A DNA stretch of 64,000 bases from Bilabrum cf. latius (Eukaryota; Bigyra: Bicosoecida; Bigyra; Bicosoecida), in the NCBI GenBank assembly GCA_965178125.1, contig OZ237737.1, forward strand, positions 496,001 through 560,000. The letters are read 5' to 3'. The position numbers and the translations under genes were made by a program. Position 1 is the stretch's first letter. Each line of letters starts with the position of its first letter. The notes under the pieces were generated by a model, which saw only the letters and a program-made list of their open reading frames with translations, was not told the origin of the DNA and searched no databases. Below, piece by piece: positions 46,737 through 58,012 of this stretch.

Positions 46737-47313
46737 GATTGGTGATCCCACTGGGCCACGGCCCTTTATCACGTGTGCTGAAGCTTCAATAAGGCTAGTA
46801 TCCATTGGTTGATCCGATAGTTATGGTTGTGGCTCTGTCCGTCCAGGGAGCGCATTCCACGCTTAGCCCAACTAGAGGGCTATCAGAATTTCCAGACCCC
46901 TCAGGGGGTAGGCACAGGGACTGAGCCTTCTAAGCCAGAACAGTGACGCAGGGGTAGATCTAGACGTCTACCACCTTTTTGAGGCGAAACCCTGTGCCTC
47001 CAATCGGACACCAGTTCGTAGGCCAACCTGGACGCTGGGATGCACTCAGCCGGTGGTGTATGGGCCTGTCAAGGCTGAAACCACCCACACAACACCGATT
47101 CGAAACGGACAGGGTCATGCTGCCCGTTCTGTTCAAACCCTAAAGAAACCGGTGGGGTAGCAGGCCAATGTAGCGTTCACATACAATTTTAATCACACTC
47201 AATCCTGCGGCGTACCTACGCACGCAATCAAAAGTCACGCATACTCTGCCGACTCTCCGCACAAATTGGAAATAGCTCAGGAATCTATTTGAAGCTTGAG
47301 CCTTTGATCCAGA
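46737..47313. other. Spacer between ankyrin genes A and B, hairpin-rich
   Basis: 577 bases. The first about 45 continue the 3' flank shared with gene B; the last about 170 are the duplicated 5' flank. The middle is unique and full of inverted repeats: aggcacaggg 46910-46919 pairs with ccctgtgcct 46990-46999. Between them ggtaga 46953-46958 pairs with tctacc 46967-46972. Another pair, aacggacag/ctgcccgtt, lies near 47104-47128. No open frame of note; could be a transcript-processing element, ncRNA or element remnant. Confidence 0.5.
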
Positions 47314-50300
47314 ATGGAAGGCTCGTCTGCTGGATGGAATGCCGTCGAAGAGGGCAGCCTCAAGATCGAAGTCAATATCGCGTACGATGCCCTTTTGAAG
47401 AAAGTCCTAAAGGGAATGCCAGAAGGCGCCACCAAAGTTCTTTTAGATCAACTGATTCCACAAGATGCCAGCGAGAGGACCAAGTTTCTGAATGATCCAT
47501 GCATACGGTGGATCCAGCCGGACGACAATAATGGGACGACAGGAGTGCGCACGATTTCGATGAATATCTTGCAATTCGCGGTAATGTGCGAAGCAAGTGT
47601 GCTCGATTGCACGCTTGCACAATGTCTGGTTTTTGCAGGGGCCGGAGTACTCGTCCCAACCTCGGTGAGTGCGTGGAAGCAGCTTTGTATCTCGATTGCG
47701 GACAATAGCCACACTATGCCATGTGCAGGTGGGACCACCTAGCAGCCTACATTGATGCTTGCACTTTTACTGCAGGACGGACGCACAGCATTCGAGATGA
47801 TGCTGACTATTCAGGGACGTTTGCACAAGCGGAGAAAGAACGAATTTCATGCTTTCTAGTATGCTGCACAGGCAGCTGCCGCCGAGGCTCGCGCTTCACC
47901 AGATGCCCAAGCACGGCTGGATCGGTCGCTGTCTCTGTCCTTGCGCAGGGCACTGGCAGTGCGCTCTACCGAGTACCTTGACATCATCTGCCGCAGCGAG
48001 GCTGCCTGCGTGGACCAGTCGTGGATCGACCCCGATACGGGTCGCTCGCTCGTTCACACTGCCATCGCCGCCGGATGCTTCCGCCTGGCCGTGCTGGACG
48101 AGCTCGCAATGGCGGGCTGCGACCCTCATGCTCCCGACAAGGATGGCGACACGCCCATGCAGCTGGCCCTGAAGGCCGGCAGTGCCACGATGGTGCGCGG
48201 GCTGCTGGCGTGGGGCTGCGAGCTGCGGGCATCGATGGCCGGGCTGGTGCCTGCGGGCGAGTCGCATGATGCGTTGCGGTCGTTCGTGTCCGATGTGGGC
48301 GATGGTGTGGGAGCGGGGGAAGTGGTGTGCGTGGACAGCAGTGTGGCAGAGTTTGGCCGCGTGGCCGATGTGCGTCTTCCTTGGGTGGGTGGGAGTGTGG
48401 CTGGTGGTCTGGCATCTGACAGCGAAGCCCGTCTGGGCTTGATCCGGTAGCTGGTCCTGCAGCTTGGGCCAGAGCTGTGCGGGGAAGCCGCCTTGGAGGC
48501 ATACATTGCCCATCGCCATACTTATGGGGGGGCTGTGCTGGCTGATCCAGGGTACGCTGGCGAGGAGGCGCTGGCCCATGCCCGCAGCGCGATCACCTCT
48601 CAGGAGGACAAGGGCCTGTCGTATACGGACGTGGTGGTCGCGTTTGAGAGCATGTGGCGTGGCATGGATTGCATCGCGGCGAGTCCGCCGACGTGTGCAT
48701 CGCTCGGAGTCTCACCGGCGTAGCTGGTACCGGCGATGGCTGACGCGTTGAAGAAGTACGGAAGCACAGAAGGTCAGGCCGAGGAAGCCGGTGACGGGCC
48801 AGACGAGGCAATGGGTAGTGGCGACGTGCAGGCCGTGCTGGTGGGCCAGATCAAGGAGATGTTCGAGTCACCCCCGTATGGCACGAAGAGGGAAGACATG
48901 CTGTAGAAGCTGCTGGACCCTGACGGCGGCAAGATGGTGAAGGAGGGCGACGACAGCTTTTCCCACGATTCTGCATACGAATGGGTGTCCAGCACGGCAG
49001 CATGGATCGCCCTCATTGCAAGTACGCGCACGCCGATGAAGCGAGACACCAAGGCGGCCGACGGTGAGGAGCATATGGAGGCAGCTGCAGCTTCCAGGGC
49101 GGCCTCGGGCGCTGGGGCTGCTGGTGGTACTGATGTGGATGCATCCGCATCTGCGTTGAGCGAGCTGGTGTTCAGTAACGCCCTACGATTGAACAAGCCG
49201 GGGAATGTGAGAATCACAGAAGATGCACGTTTTGTCTGTATTACGACACCGTGTGGCTATGTGTTCGTTGTCCAGGTTGTGTTCGTTTCCCAACAATTTC
49301 GCAGGCTGGTCGCGTGCTGCCCTTGGGCTATGCTCTGAAAAGCAGGGGCGATGACTCGTATGTATCCTTGGGCCTTCTGTCCGCTCTCGGTTGCTGCACT
49401 TCTGCTACCTTGCTTCCTGGCTATCGAAGCGTCTTGCCGACTATTGAAGCAGTTTACAGAGACGTTGGAAGTGGTATGCTGTCGCCTACCTGTGCTTCAT
49501 TCTGCCATTCAGTTGACACAGGAATGGAGGTTGTGATGTCTTTGGATGAGTGCAAGGGTCTGTTGTCGAATTGGTTCTTCATGGAGGGCCAATTGGAAGA
49601 GTCAATGCCGCTGGTTCGTTTTGCAGTTGCCGCTGCAGCGATTGTACGAGCCTACAAGACAGACGATCACATCGCAAAGGACATCGGTTAGAGGGTAGCT
49701 GCTGCAGCTGCCCGCTTGTTTGAGCGTAGTAAGGTGCCATTGGCCTTTCGCGTTGCATATGCCCGAGGCCTTGCTGTCTTCGCCGCTTCTATCGACCTGC
49801 GAGTTCAATTTCTTGTATCGGAAGACGGCGACTCTGTCCTGTGGTAGGCACATGGGCTGGACGAAGGAGCTGACGGCAGGTCTGGATCCCTTGCAGTGGA
49901 GAAGGAAGGCTTACACGCGCTGCCTGAGGTGGTGCAAACGCTGTGCGGCAAGACACACAAGTCATACGGCTCGCTACTTCGTAATCCGGATGCAGCGGGG
50001 CTCGCAAGCGTCCGAGACAACCCCAGTGGCTTCAGCACCTTGCTAGACACGGATGCTGTCATGGAGAAGGTCGCTGATGGGCTGTGGTCCGCGGTCTCAA
50101 GTGAAGACAGCAGACTGCGGGGGCTGTGCCACGTGGACTGTCTTGACATGACAGTGGAAAACACCGAGGACATGGCGGCAGCACTGACCTGGTGCAGCAA
50201 GCACGAGTCCTCTGGCCTGTTGGTGCAGAGCGTCGACAGGTGCACGAACGGTACTGCGGCGTCCTTTCACGAGGCATGGGTCCTTGTTCGGGACATGCAG

Positions 50301-53300
50301 CAATCCAGTAAAGCCACAGGCGCTCAAGCAGAGGGCGGGCAAGACGACGTAGGGAGCGGTGCAGATGGAGTCGCCGTGCCTCCCCTGTGTGCCTTGCTCA
50401 TGCAGTAGACTACTTCATGGTTCCCTGAGTTCTTCGCCAGCATCAGTCTGCTGCAAGCTGGGGCGAGCCCTGTGCTAGGAGCGACGGTGAGTCAACGTAG
50501 CATACTCTTGTGCATGTATGAAAGCATATCCCTGTGCCCACCTCACCTGTGGATCCGCAATGTGCCAAGCATGTCCGTATCACTCGTCTGTATCGCAGGA
50601 TGGAAGCTGCTCTCCTCTGTCCATCTTCGTCAAGTGCACGCGAGGAAAGTCCATGGATGCCACCATGAGGCGGCTGCCCGTGCTTGCGGCACTCGCTGAT
50701 GCGGCTTGGACCCAGGGCCAGAAGGACCCTGCCGTGTGGACTGCGTGGACACAGGCCGTGATGCAGCAGCTGAAGTTGTGCACGGACAAGGACGACGAGG
50801 CCCTGGCGGAAGTACTGCTGGACTACTCTGGCATCCTGGAGGGCTCGCTGATGCTGCTGCATCAGGCTGGCAGCAGGGTCCAGGATGAGCCAGCCAGCGG
50901 GGCAGGTGCCAGCGCTGGTGCAGGAGGTGGTGTAGCTGCTGATGTGGAGGCCCTTGTTGCATCCAGCGCTATGCTGCTTCAGGATGTGTTTGTGTGGGCA
51001 TGCTCGAGCAAGAGCGTGTCGGGGCAGGTGCTGAGCAGCTTGCTGGAGCGCGGGTGCAGCCCCACAGCGCCGGGCAGCAAGGGAGAGACCCCTCTGCATG
51101 CAGCCGTGCGGGCTGGTCGTGTGCAGGCCGTTGCCGAGCTGCTTCGGAGGGGGGCGCGATTCACTCGCGGCCTTGCCACTGACTTGTGCGCAGGCGCCGA
51201 TGGTGTCACGAAGACGATTGCAGAGGCCATGGCTCTGTCGTACCGCCTGCCGGACTCTACCCCGCAGTCTAGGTCTAACTTCGTGATTGACAACTTGGGC
51301 GAGCCCGTGGAGGCGATCTATGACCCCAGCAGCTGGGAATTGAGGCATGCAGGGTCAAAGATGGAATCGTGCAGATATGCGATGGTCGCCGGGATCAAGT
51401 TGCTGGACGACGACAAGAAGGCGGAGGCTGTTGCGTCATTGAAAGCTGCCATGGCTGCTTTGCCGTCGCGTGACGCGAAAGAGGCAGGGGGCCCAGGGGG
51501 TCTGGCTGTGCTGCGGGCACGCTTGTGCTCCATGGCAGCGATGGGCATCCGTGAGTGGGGCGAAGCGAGCGAGCTGGGTGTGACGGGTGATACGGAGCAG
51601 CAGGTGTCACCGCGCGACGTCCTGAGAACTATGGAGAGCATCCAGGAGAGGCATCTCAGAGCAGCTGAAGCAGTCGAGGATGTAAGCGACGAAGCTGTGA
51701 GTGGAGAAGGGGATGACTGGGTCCTCTAGATGGGCAAGCACATTCAGGTTGAAGTGCACAAGGCGCACCTGACTCTCCTCAACCATATACATCATGCTGA
51801 TAGCAAAGCCGTAATAGAGGTGGCTTTGGAGCTTGAGGCACCCTAGGACCCAGTAGAGCGCAAGGTATGGCTTAACGAGCCTTGCGTGCGATGGACTGTC
51901 CCTGCTACAGCTAGCGATGTCATGGGCTCAACTGGCGAAAGCCCTGGGTTCCTCGTCCCAGGCACTCAGATATGTGTCAACATGCTACAGTACGCCATCA
52001 TGCACAACGCGTCGGCTTGCACTGACAATGCCATTCACGCGCTGTTGTGCGCAGGTGCAAGCGTACTAGAAGCTACGTCGGTGAGATTAACGATGCTGAA
52101 GTTGCCACAATTAGCTACTTGTTCGCGCTGCTTTCGAAGTTTTTGCAATATGCACGCCTATTCTGAGCTGATTGAGACGACCACAACCGATCGCCGCGTC
52201 TTGTGTTTCTGTCCCACAATCCTCTGCAGGACGGTCGCACTGGTCTTGAGCTGTGGCTGAATGTGAGAGCACGAAAGTATGGGACAGTTATTGCCAGGTA
52301 CGTCACCCCGCATATTTCCGAGCGGGCGGCAATTGAAGCCTCGGAGTGTCCAGAGGCAAGGCAGCGCTTAGTCAGATCTGTGTTTTCTGCAGCTGAGCGT
52401 GTGTTTGCCATCCGTTCCAATTAGCACCTGCTGCATTTTCTTGTGTACGGAGGCTGCGTTGACCCATCGTTGGTTCATCCAGATACAGGTCGCTCGCTCG
52501 TTCACACTGCCATCGCCGCCGGATGCTGCCGCCTGGCCGTGCTGGACGAGCTCGCAATGGCGGGCTGCGACCCTCATGCTCCCGACAAGGATGGCGACAC
52601 GCCCATGCAGCTGGCCCTGAAGGCCGGCAGTGCCACGATGGTGCGCGGGCTGCTGGCGTGGGGCTGCGAGCTGCGGGCATCGATGGCCGGGCTGGTGCCT
52701 GCGGGCGAGTCGCATGATGCGTTGCGGTCGTTCGTGTCCGATGTGGGCGATGGTGTGGGAGCGGGGGAAGTGGTGTGCGTGGACAGCAGTGTGGCAGAGT
52801 TTGGCCGCGTGGCCGATGTGCGTCTTCCTTGGGTGGGTGGGAGTGTGGCTGGTGGTCTGGCATCTGACAGCGAAGCCCGTCTGGGCTTGATCCGGTAGCT
52901 GGTCCTGCAGCTTGGGCCAGAGCTGTGCGGGGAAGCCGCCTTGGAGGCATATATGACTCAGCAGCATTCGTTTGCGGGTGGCATGCTCGTTGCAACCGAG
53001 TACATTGGCTGGGATCAGTACGCTGATGCACTGCGGAAGGCTGCGGAAGGTAAGGGCATGCACTTCTCGCATGCTGTCATAGTTCATGAGTGCCTTGCTG
53101 GTGGCATTCAGAAGTCCATGGTGCAGCCCCGTCTTCAGCGAGTATCAATTGGAAAAGCCGCACTTGCAAACCAGCTTGGGTTGTTACTCTAGGGGCAGCA
53201 AGGGGACAACCACAGTGATGACACCGTTGGGGCCCTCAGTAACTCAATTCGAGGGAGGTTGCGAGTAGAGCCTAAGCTTTTGGAAATGTGTAGGGGTTCA

Positions 53301-56300
53301 TGCAATCCACAGCAAGATAAGGACCCGGTTTATGCACAACTAGCCGACACGGCTCTTCTGGTCGCTCTAGTTAGTACATCACCCCCTTAGGAAAGCGCTA
53401 CCAGTGCCCTTGAAGCAGTTGCGCAGGGATAGGCCAGCAGCCCAGGTCTAAGTGAGGCACAGAATAATGTTATCAGCTGGGCGAAGCGTCTCTGCATGCG
53501 GGATAGTGTAAGATAGGATTAGCCTCGGAGTTCAGGCACAGCGCTATGCGTTGCTGTTTGGACGGGGTGCCGCGCATTACTTTACCTTGTGCGAGTGTGT
53601 GTACGTATGCTGCATTTTATCTGTCCCGCAGGATGGCTGCTCCGCTTTGGGTTACGTTGTAGGCGAGGCAGGTGGTCAAGGTAATGCGAATTCAGCTATC
53701 GACTTGCTTGTAGCGTTGGGTTGCTGCGTATCAAGCACGCAGGTATACCATCGCGGTGAAACGTTCAGCGCAATCGAGGCCGTAACAGCCTCGCATGAAA
53801 CACGCAGTTGCTACCCAACTCGTGCTAGTTTTGTGCAGACAGCCCGAGAGAGCCTTGAAGCGAACAGTGATCCACTTGCCAGTGGGTCAAGTGCTGCTGG
53901 TGCTGCGGGAGATGCCAGCCCGATGAATTTAGCCTCTGTAGAGAAGCCCACGTGGCTCAACTTCTGTACTAGCTTGGCAGTAGATAATGTTGTTCACCGT
54001 GCCATCGCCGTGGCCGCTGGCTGGCACCGCTACCCAGACGGTGAACCAGAGGCGAGGTCCGCTGAAGTTACGAAGATGGCCGCCAGGGCCTTCGAAGAGA
54101 GTGAGGCTCCAACAGCTGTTCGATTAAAGGTAGCTCAAGCTGCCTGGCTGCTGGGAAGCTTGATGCCGGACCAGATCCACTTCAGTGTGTCCAAGGATTG
54201 TAACTCGCTGCTGTGGAGTGCCAAAGGGCCGGATGATGGAGCTGCTGGCAGCTCCGGCGCCCTCGAAGTTGACAAAGAATGCCTGCACGCCCTACCTGAG
54301 GTGGTACAAACGCTGTGCGGTGGTCGGCCTGCCCTACCACAGGCAGACTAGGCTACTGACCCAAAGCAGCGTCCTTGCACTTTGCTGCGAAGTGAAATTG
54401 CTGAAAATCTACTGGCTCCGATCCGAAACGGTGAGATGTAGGCGAACGAAGACGACCACTATCAAATGTAGGCCCTAAAGTATCTGTGTTCCATGAAGCT
54501 GTTGTCGACACACGTTGAGCGTCCTGTCGGAGTGGTCGAGAATATTACGAAAACAGTTGACTCTTCAGCCGGACGCGAATTACGTTCGCAAGTTGGCAAG
54601 ATGTTAGCAGCCGGAGAGACTCTACTTCACGATGCATGGGTACGTGTGAAGGCACCTACCGTTGACCACGCAGCGGTGAGCGCCGGTGCCCGTGCCGCTG
54701 CAAGTGGTTCTGCATCTAACCCAGATGCTGAAATTGCCGTTCCCCCAGTCTGCGCCCTCATGCTTCAAAGCGGTGCTGATGGCTCAGAATTCCCTGACCT
54801 CGCTAGCATTGTACTTTTGTTGTACGGCGCAAGCCCGGTCTAGGGGTCCGAGGTAAGTCGAGTTTCGCACTCATGTTAACATTTATTTCTCTACTTTGCA
54901 GAGCTTACACTAAATGCACAATATTATTTCACATATTTCGCAGGATAGCACTTGTACGCCCCTCTCTGTGCTCGTGCAGTAGATTCGCGCTGGATCTATA
55001 GATCGAAGAATGCGTACGGAGCCGCATCTCCGCAGTTCACTCCTTGCGGCACTTGCTGATGCGGCTTGGACCCAGGGCCAGAAGGACCCTGCCGTGTGGA
55101 CTGCGTGGACACAGGCCGTGATGCAGCAGCTGAAGCTGTGCACGTAGCACACCAAGGGCGACGAGCTGGTAGTTGAGCTGCTGCTGGACTACTCTGGCAT
55201 CCTGGAGGGTCCGCTGATGCTGCTGCATCAGGCTGGCAGCGGGATCCAGGATGAGCCAGCCAGCGGGGCAGGTGCCAGCGCTGGTGCTGGAGGTGGTGTA
55301 GCTGCTGATGTGGAGGCCCTTGTTGCATCCAGCGCTATGCTGCTTCAGGATGTGTTTGTGTGGGCATGCTCGAGCAAGAGCGTGTCGGGGCAGGTGCTGA
55401 GCAGCTTGCTGGAGCGCGGGTGCAGCCCCACAGCGCCGGGCAGCAGTGGAGAGACCCCTCTGCGTGCAGCCGTGCGGGCTGGTCGGCTTGCGGCCGTGAT
55501 CGAGTTGCTGAAGCGCGGCGTGAAGCTCAGTAGGCTGCACGTAGCAAGTTATATTGCAGCCGATGGCAGGCTTCCCAAAGTTGCCGATGTTTTGGAAAGG
55601 GTGACCCTTGAGGAGGAGACCACTGCAGAAGCGCAGCTATCAGCAATTAGGGCTGAGCTCGAGGCCGAGATAGATGCTGAGACACCCAAGCTAGGGGTAA
55701 TTGACGAATACGACTGGCCTGCAGCGTGGAATGCAGGGCGCGCGGACTTTGTGACTGTTTTGTCCATGGCCGACATGAAAACGTGGCGAGACAAGGCAGT
55801 CAAGAGCCTCTAGGAGTCTGGCGAGCTTGCTGAGAAGCAGTTCCAGGATTCAGGCGAGTGGAAACTGCTCTGTGTGAGGCGAGGCGTTTTGCTTCGCGCC
55901 GCATCGAATGTGTGGGGGCAGCCCGAGCTGTGGAAGACAGATGGTGCGGATGCGTCTTCCCTGATCCATGCTATCGAGCATGCGACTGGAAGCATACAGG
56001 CACATCTTGGGCATCTAGCTGAAAGTGCAGCGGCGTCAGAGGCGAAGGCTGTAGAGGAGGAGGCAGAGGCAGCCAGGCGCAAGGCCGCTGAGGAGGAGGC
56101 AGAGGCAGCCAGGCGCAAGGCCGCTGAGGAGGAGGCAGAGGCAGCCAGGCGCAAGGCCGCTGAGGAGGAGGCAGAGGCAGCCAGGCGCAAGGCCGCTGAG
56201 GAGGAGGCAGAGGCAGCCAGGCGCAAGGCCGCTGAGGAGGAGGCAGAGGCAGCCAGGCGCAAGGCCGCTGATGAGGAGGAAGATGGCGATGACGTCCTAG

Positions 56301-56467
56301 GCTCTGGGGCTGTGGCCGTAGCGTCAGACGCCTAGAGGATGCGATACACCAAGGATAGTTCCAAGAGCCGTCCACGACCCCGTGGGCCAGCCGCACATGG
56401 TCGGGACTAGTCTCAGTCGTCCAATGGTGGGGGGAGCAGCTCTGGTGGATTCTGTACTATCTCGTGA
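47314..56467 (+). CDS. Giant ankyrin-repeat / coiled-coil protein B
   Basis: Seven exons matching gene A: 47314-47664, 47776-49206, 49305-50486, 50599-52080, 52230-53507, 53632-54852, 54944-56467; introns 91-149 nt, all phase 0; 2822 aa, TGA stop. Exons 1-4 are almost identical to gene A, as are the ankyrin blocks of exons 5 and 7. The 3' half of exon 5 and exon 6 are strongly diverged but alignable. Twenty-three in-frame TAGs: 47857, 48448, 48721, 48904, 49689, 49845, 50406, 51727, 51844, 52422, 52896, 53190, 53388, 53430, 54349, 54439, 54469, 54841, 54980, 55145, 55811, 56333, 56408. Three of these replace AAG, TTG and TGG of gene A. Open reading through so many TAGs, with matched exon structure, argues against a pseudogene. 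Function unknown. Confidence 0.78.
56059..56280 (+). repeat. 36-bp coding minisatellite, 6 units
   Basis: Unit encodes 12 aa, AARRKAAEEEAE, the counterpart of the 39-bp array in gene A. The unit length differs by one codon (gag gca gag here, gag cag caa gag there). Confidence 0.93.
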
Positions 56468-56663
56468 GACGGGTGATCCCACTGGGCCACGGTCCTTTAT
56501 CACGTGTGCTAGAATTTGATTAAAGATTTAATAGATAGTCCATTTGTTGGTTGACACAAATTGACAGTCTTGGTTGTGGCCAACTTGTTGAACTTGAGGG
56601 AACCTTCGAGAAGTCCGACCCAGTTTCCGTTCGTCACTGGCAGTCCACTGGTGCACCACAGAC

Positions 56664-57641
56664 ATGCAAAGTGCAGCCTCTTACAAGAAATCACGGGAGG
56701 ATGAGTTGGATGAAATCGTAGGCTCCTGGTTGCAGTCATTCGCGTTGGAAAGGCAAAGGCTAGAGCGAAGCTAGTGCATCACTTCGGCGGTAGTCGCGCA
56801 ATGCAGACGCCTGTTATCGCTACTAAGCTAGCAAATGCTTGTTGCACAAGCATCAAAATCATTGCACGATGCCGACGCCATGACAATCAAAACTCTGAAA
56901 AATGCGCTCAAGTAGAAAGAGCAGCACCTGCAAGTTGCAAGGCAACGTGAGCTGGTCGCACAGCGTCTTGTGGCTCGACTACAAAGAAAGCTGGCGGAAG
57001 TTGACACTGAAACAGTAAAGGTGGACTCTCTTGCATCTTAGCTTGTGGTAGAGGAACGCCGATCGCTTTCTCGGAGGAGGCAGGCATCTTCTTCACCACC
57101 AGCCGGCGGCCTCGCCGGAAGCGGGATCGCCTATGCGAACAAATCTGCTTCGAACATTCGGAAATCATCGCCAACCACATCATCATGGCGAGCTACAGTG
57201 ACCGGAAGGCGTGGCTCGGAGACGACTGGGGGCATCATGCTCCGGGAAGCCGAGACGCAGCGCAAGCGAGCCCTGGATGGAATCGGCATTGGAGGGGCCC
57301 CGTCTCCACTCATGCAGGCAGGATCCAGGCACGCTCGGCGAGAACACCATTCGAGAGATCATGAAGCTGCACTTATTGACCCGCACGGCTTGCCTTCATC
57401 AGCAGCGTCCGGTGAGCATCGGCCCGGCACCGGTGATCACGCAAGCCGCCCAGCTGCTAGTAGAGCAGGGTACACCCGCCCGAGCAGCGCTGCAGTGCCC
57501 CCTCACGTACGCACCCGTGGTGGGGGAACCTCTGGACGAAGCTTTGCTGGCCCTCTAGCCATGGCCCTCGCAGAAAGCAAGGCCGCCGCAGAGGCGGAGG
57601 CAGGTGCCGTAAGCGGCGCTTCTAGGGGTGGGACGCATTGA
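56664..57641 (+). CDS. Coiled-coil protein (unknown)
   Basis: 325 aa from ATG 56664 to TGA 57641, intronless, with four in-frame TAGs (56772, 56829, 56913, 57039). The first about 130 residues form a heptad-rich helix (LDEIVGSWLQSFALERQRLE, HLQVARQRELVAQRLVARLQ). Two of the TAGs fall in this helix, where Gln is a natural residue (NALK-TAG-KEQH). The C-terminal 190 residues are basic, Ser/Gly/Ala-rich and probably disordered. Without TAG as sense only the disordered tail would be annotated. No family recognised. Starts 196 bases after gene B. Confidence 0.7.
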
Positions 57642-58012
57642 CTCAATGGGATCACAGTGAGGTTCCTTGCGTACGATATGTAGCTTTTTTCAGATTTGAA
57701 CACGCCGAGCAGGCACCGTTACAAAAATTGCAATGCATCCGGATGTATTGGCTGCTCCTCATATTGGATATGCATCAAGTTTCTGTGTGTTTGTCTTCAC
57801 CAACACTGACGCACTCCTGTGGCATCAGGGCGAGGCGAGACTCGCGCCGCATACTACCCTTCTTCTCATCGTTTCCTTAGATTCCACCCTGCAAAACACA
57901 GCTGCTGTACCCCTCAATGACAACTCCCCACATCTCTTGCACGCCCCCACACGCATGCTCCTTGCCCTATCCACCCCTGAGAGATGAACAAGAGATCCCA
58001 ATATCGATCAGC
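57642..58012. other. Convergent 3' spacer
   Basis: 371 bases between the stops of the coiled-coil gene (+) and the NodB-like membrane gene (-). Relatively AT-rich; no frame or structure recognised. Confidence 0.45.

Larger units (their letters stand above)
36306..46779 (+). repeat. Tandem duplication, copy A (about 10.5 kb)
   Basis: Direct repeat of 47141-56510. Offset is a constant 10836 bases from the promoter to about 41440 with very few differences. Similarity then becomes mosaic: about 42113-44207 is clearly diverged while the blocks before and after are near-identical. Homology ends about 45 bases after the stop codons. Confidence 0.92.
47141..56510 (+). repeat. Tandem duplication, copy B (about 9.4 kb)
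   Basis: Direct repeat of 36306-46779. It is shorter mainly because the coiled-coil minisatellite has 6 units instead of about 34. The promoter lacks the extra tandem segment found in copy A. Confidence 0.92.

Noticed and set aside
46737-47313. A tRNA (possibly a CUA-reading tRNA) in the hairpin-rich spacer
   Set aside because: I could not fit a cloverleaf with D-loop GG, T-loop TTCRA and a seven-base acceptor stem. No other tRNA was found by eye; a tRNAscan run with permissive settings would settle it.
36478-56467. Genes A and B as pseudogenes broken by nonsense mutations
   Set aside because: Only TAG accumulates; no in-frame TAA or TGA and no frameshift occurs in about 18 kb of coding sequence, and splice sites and phases are intact in both copies.
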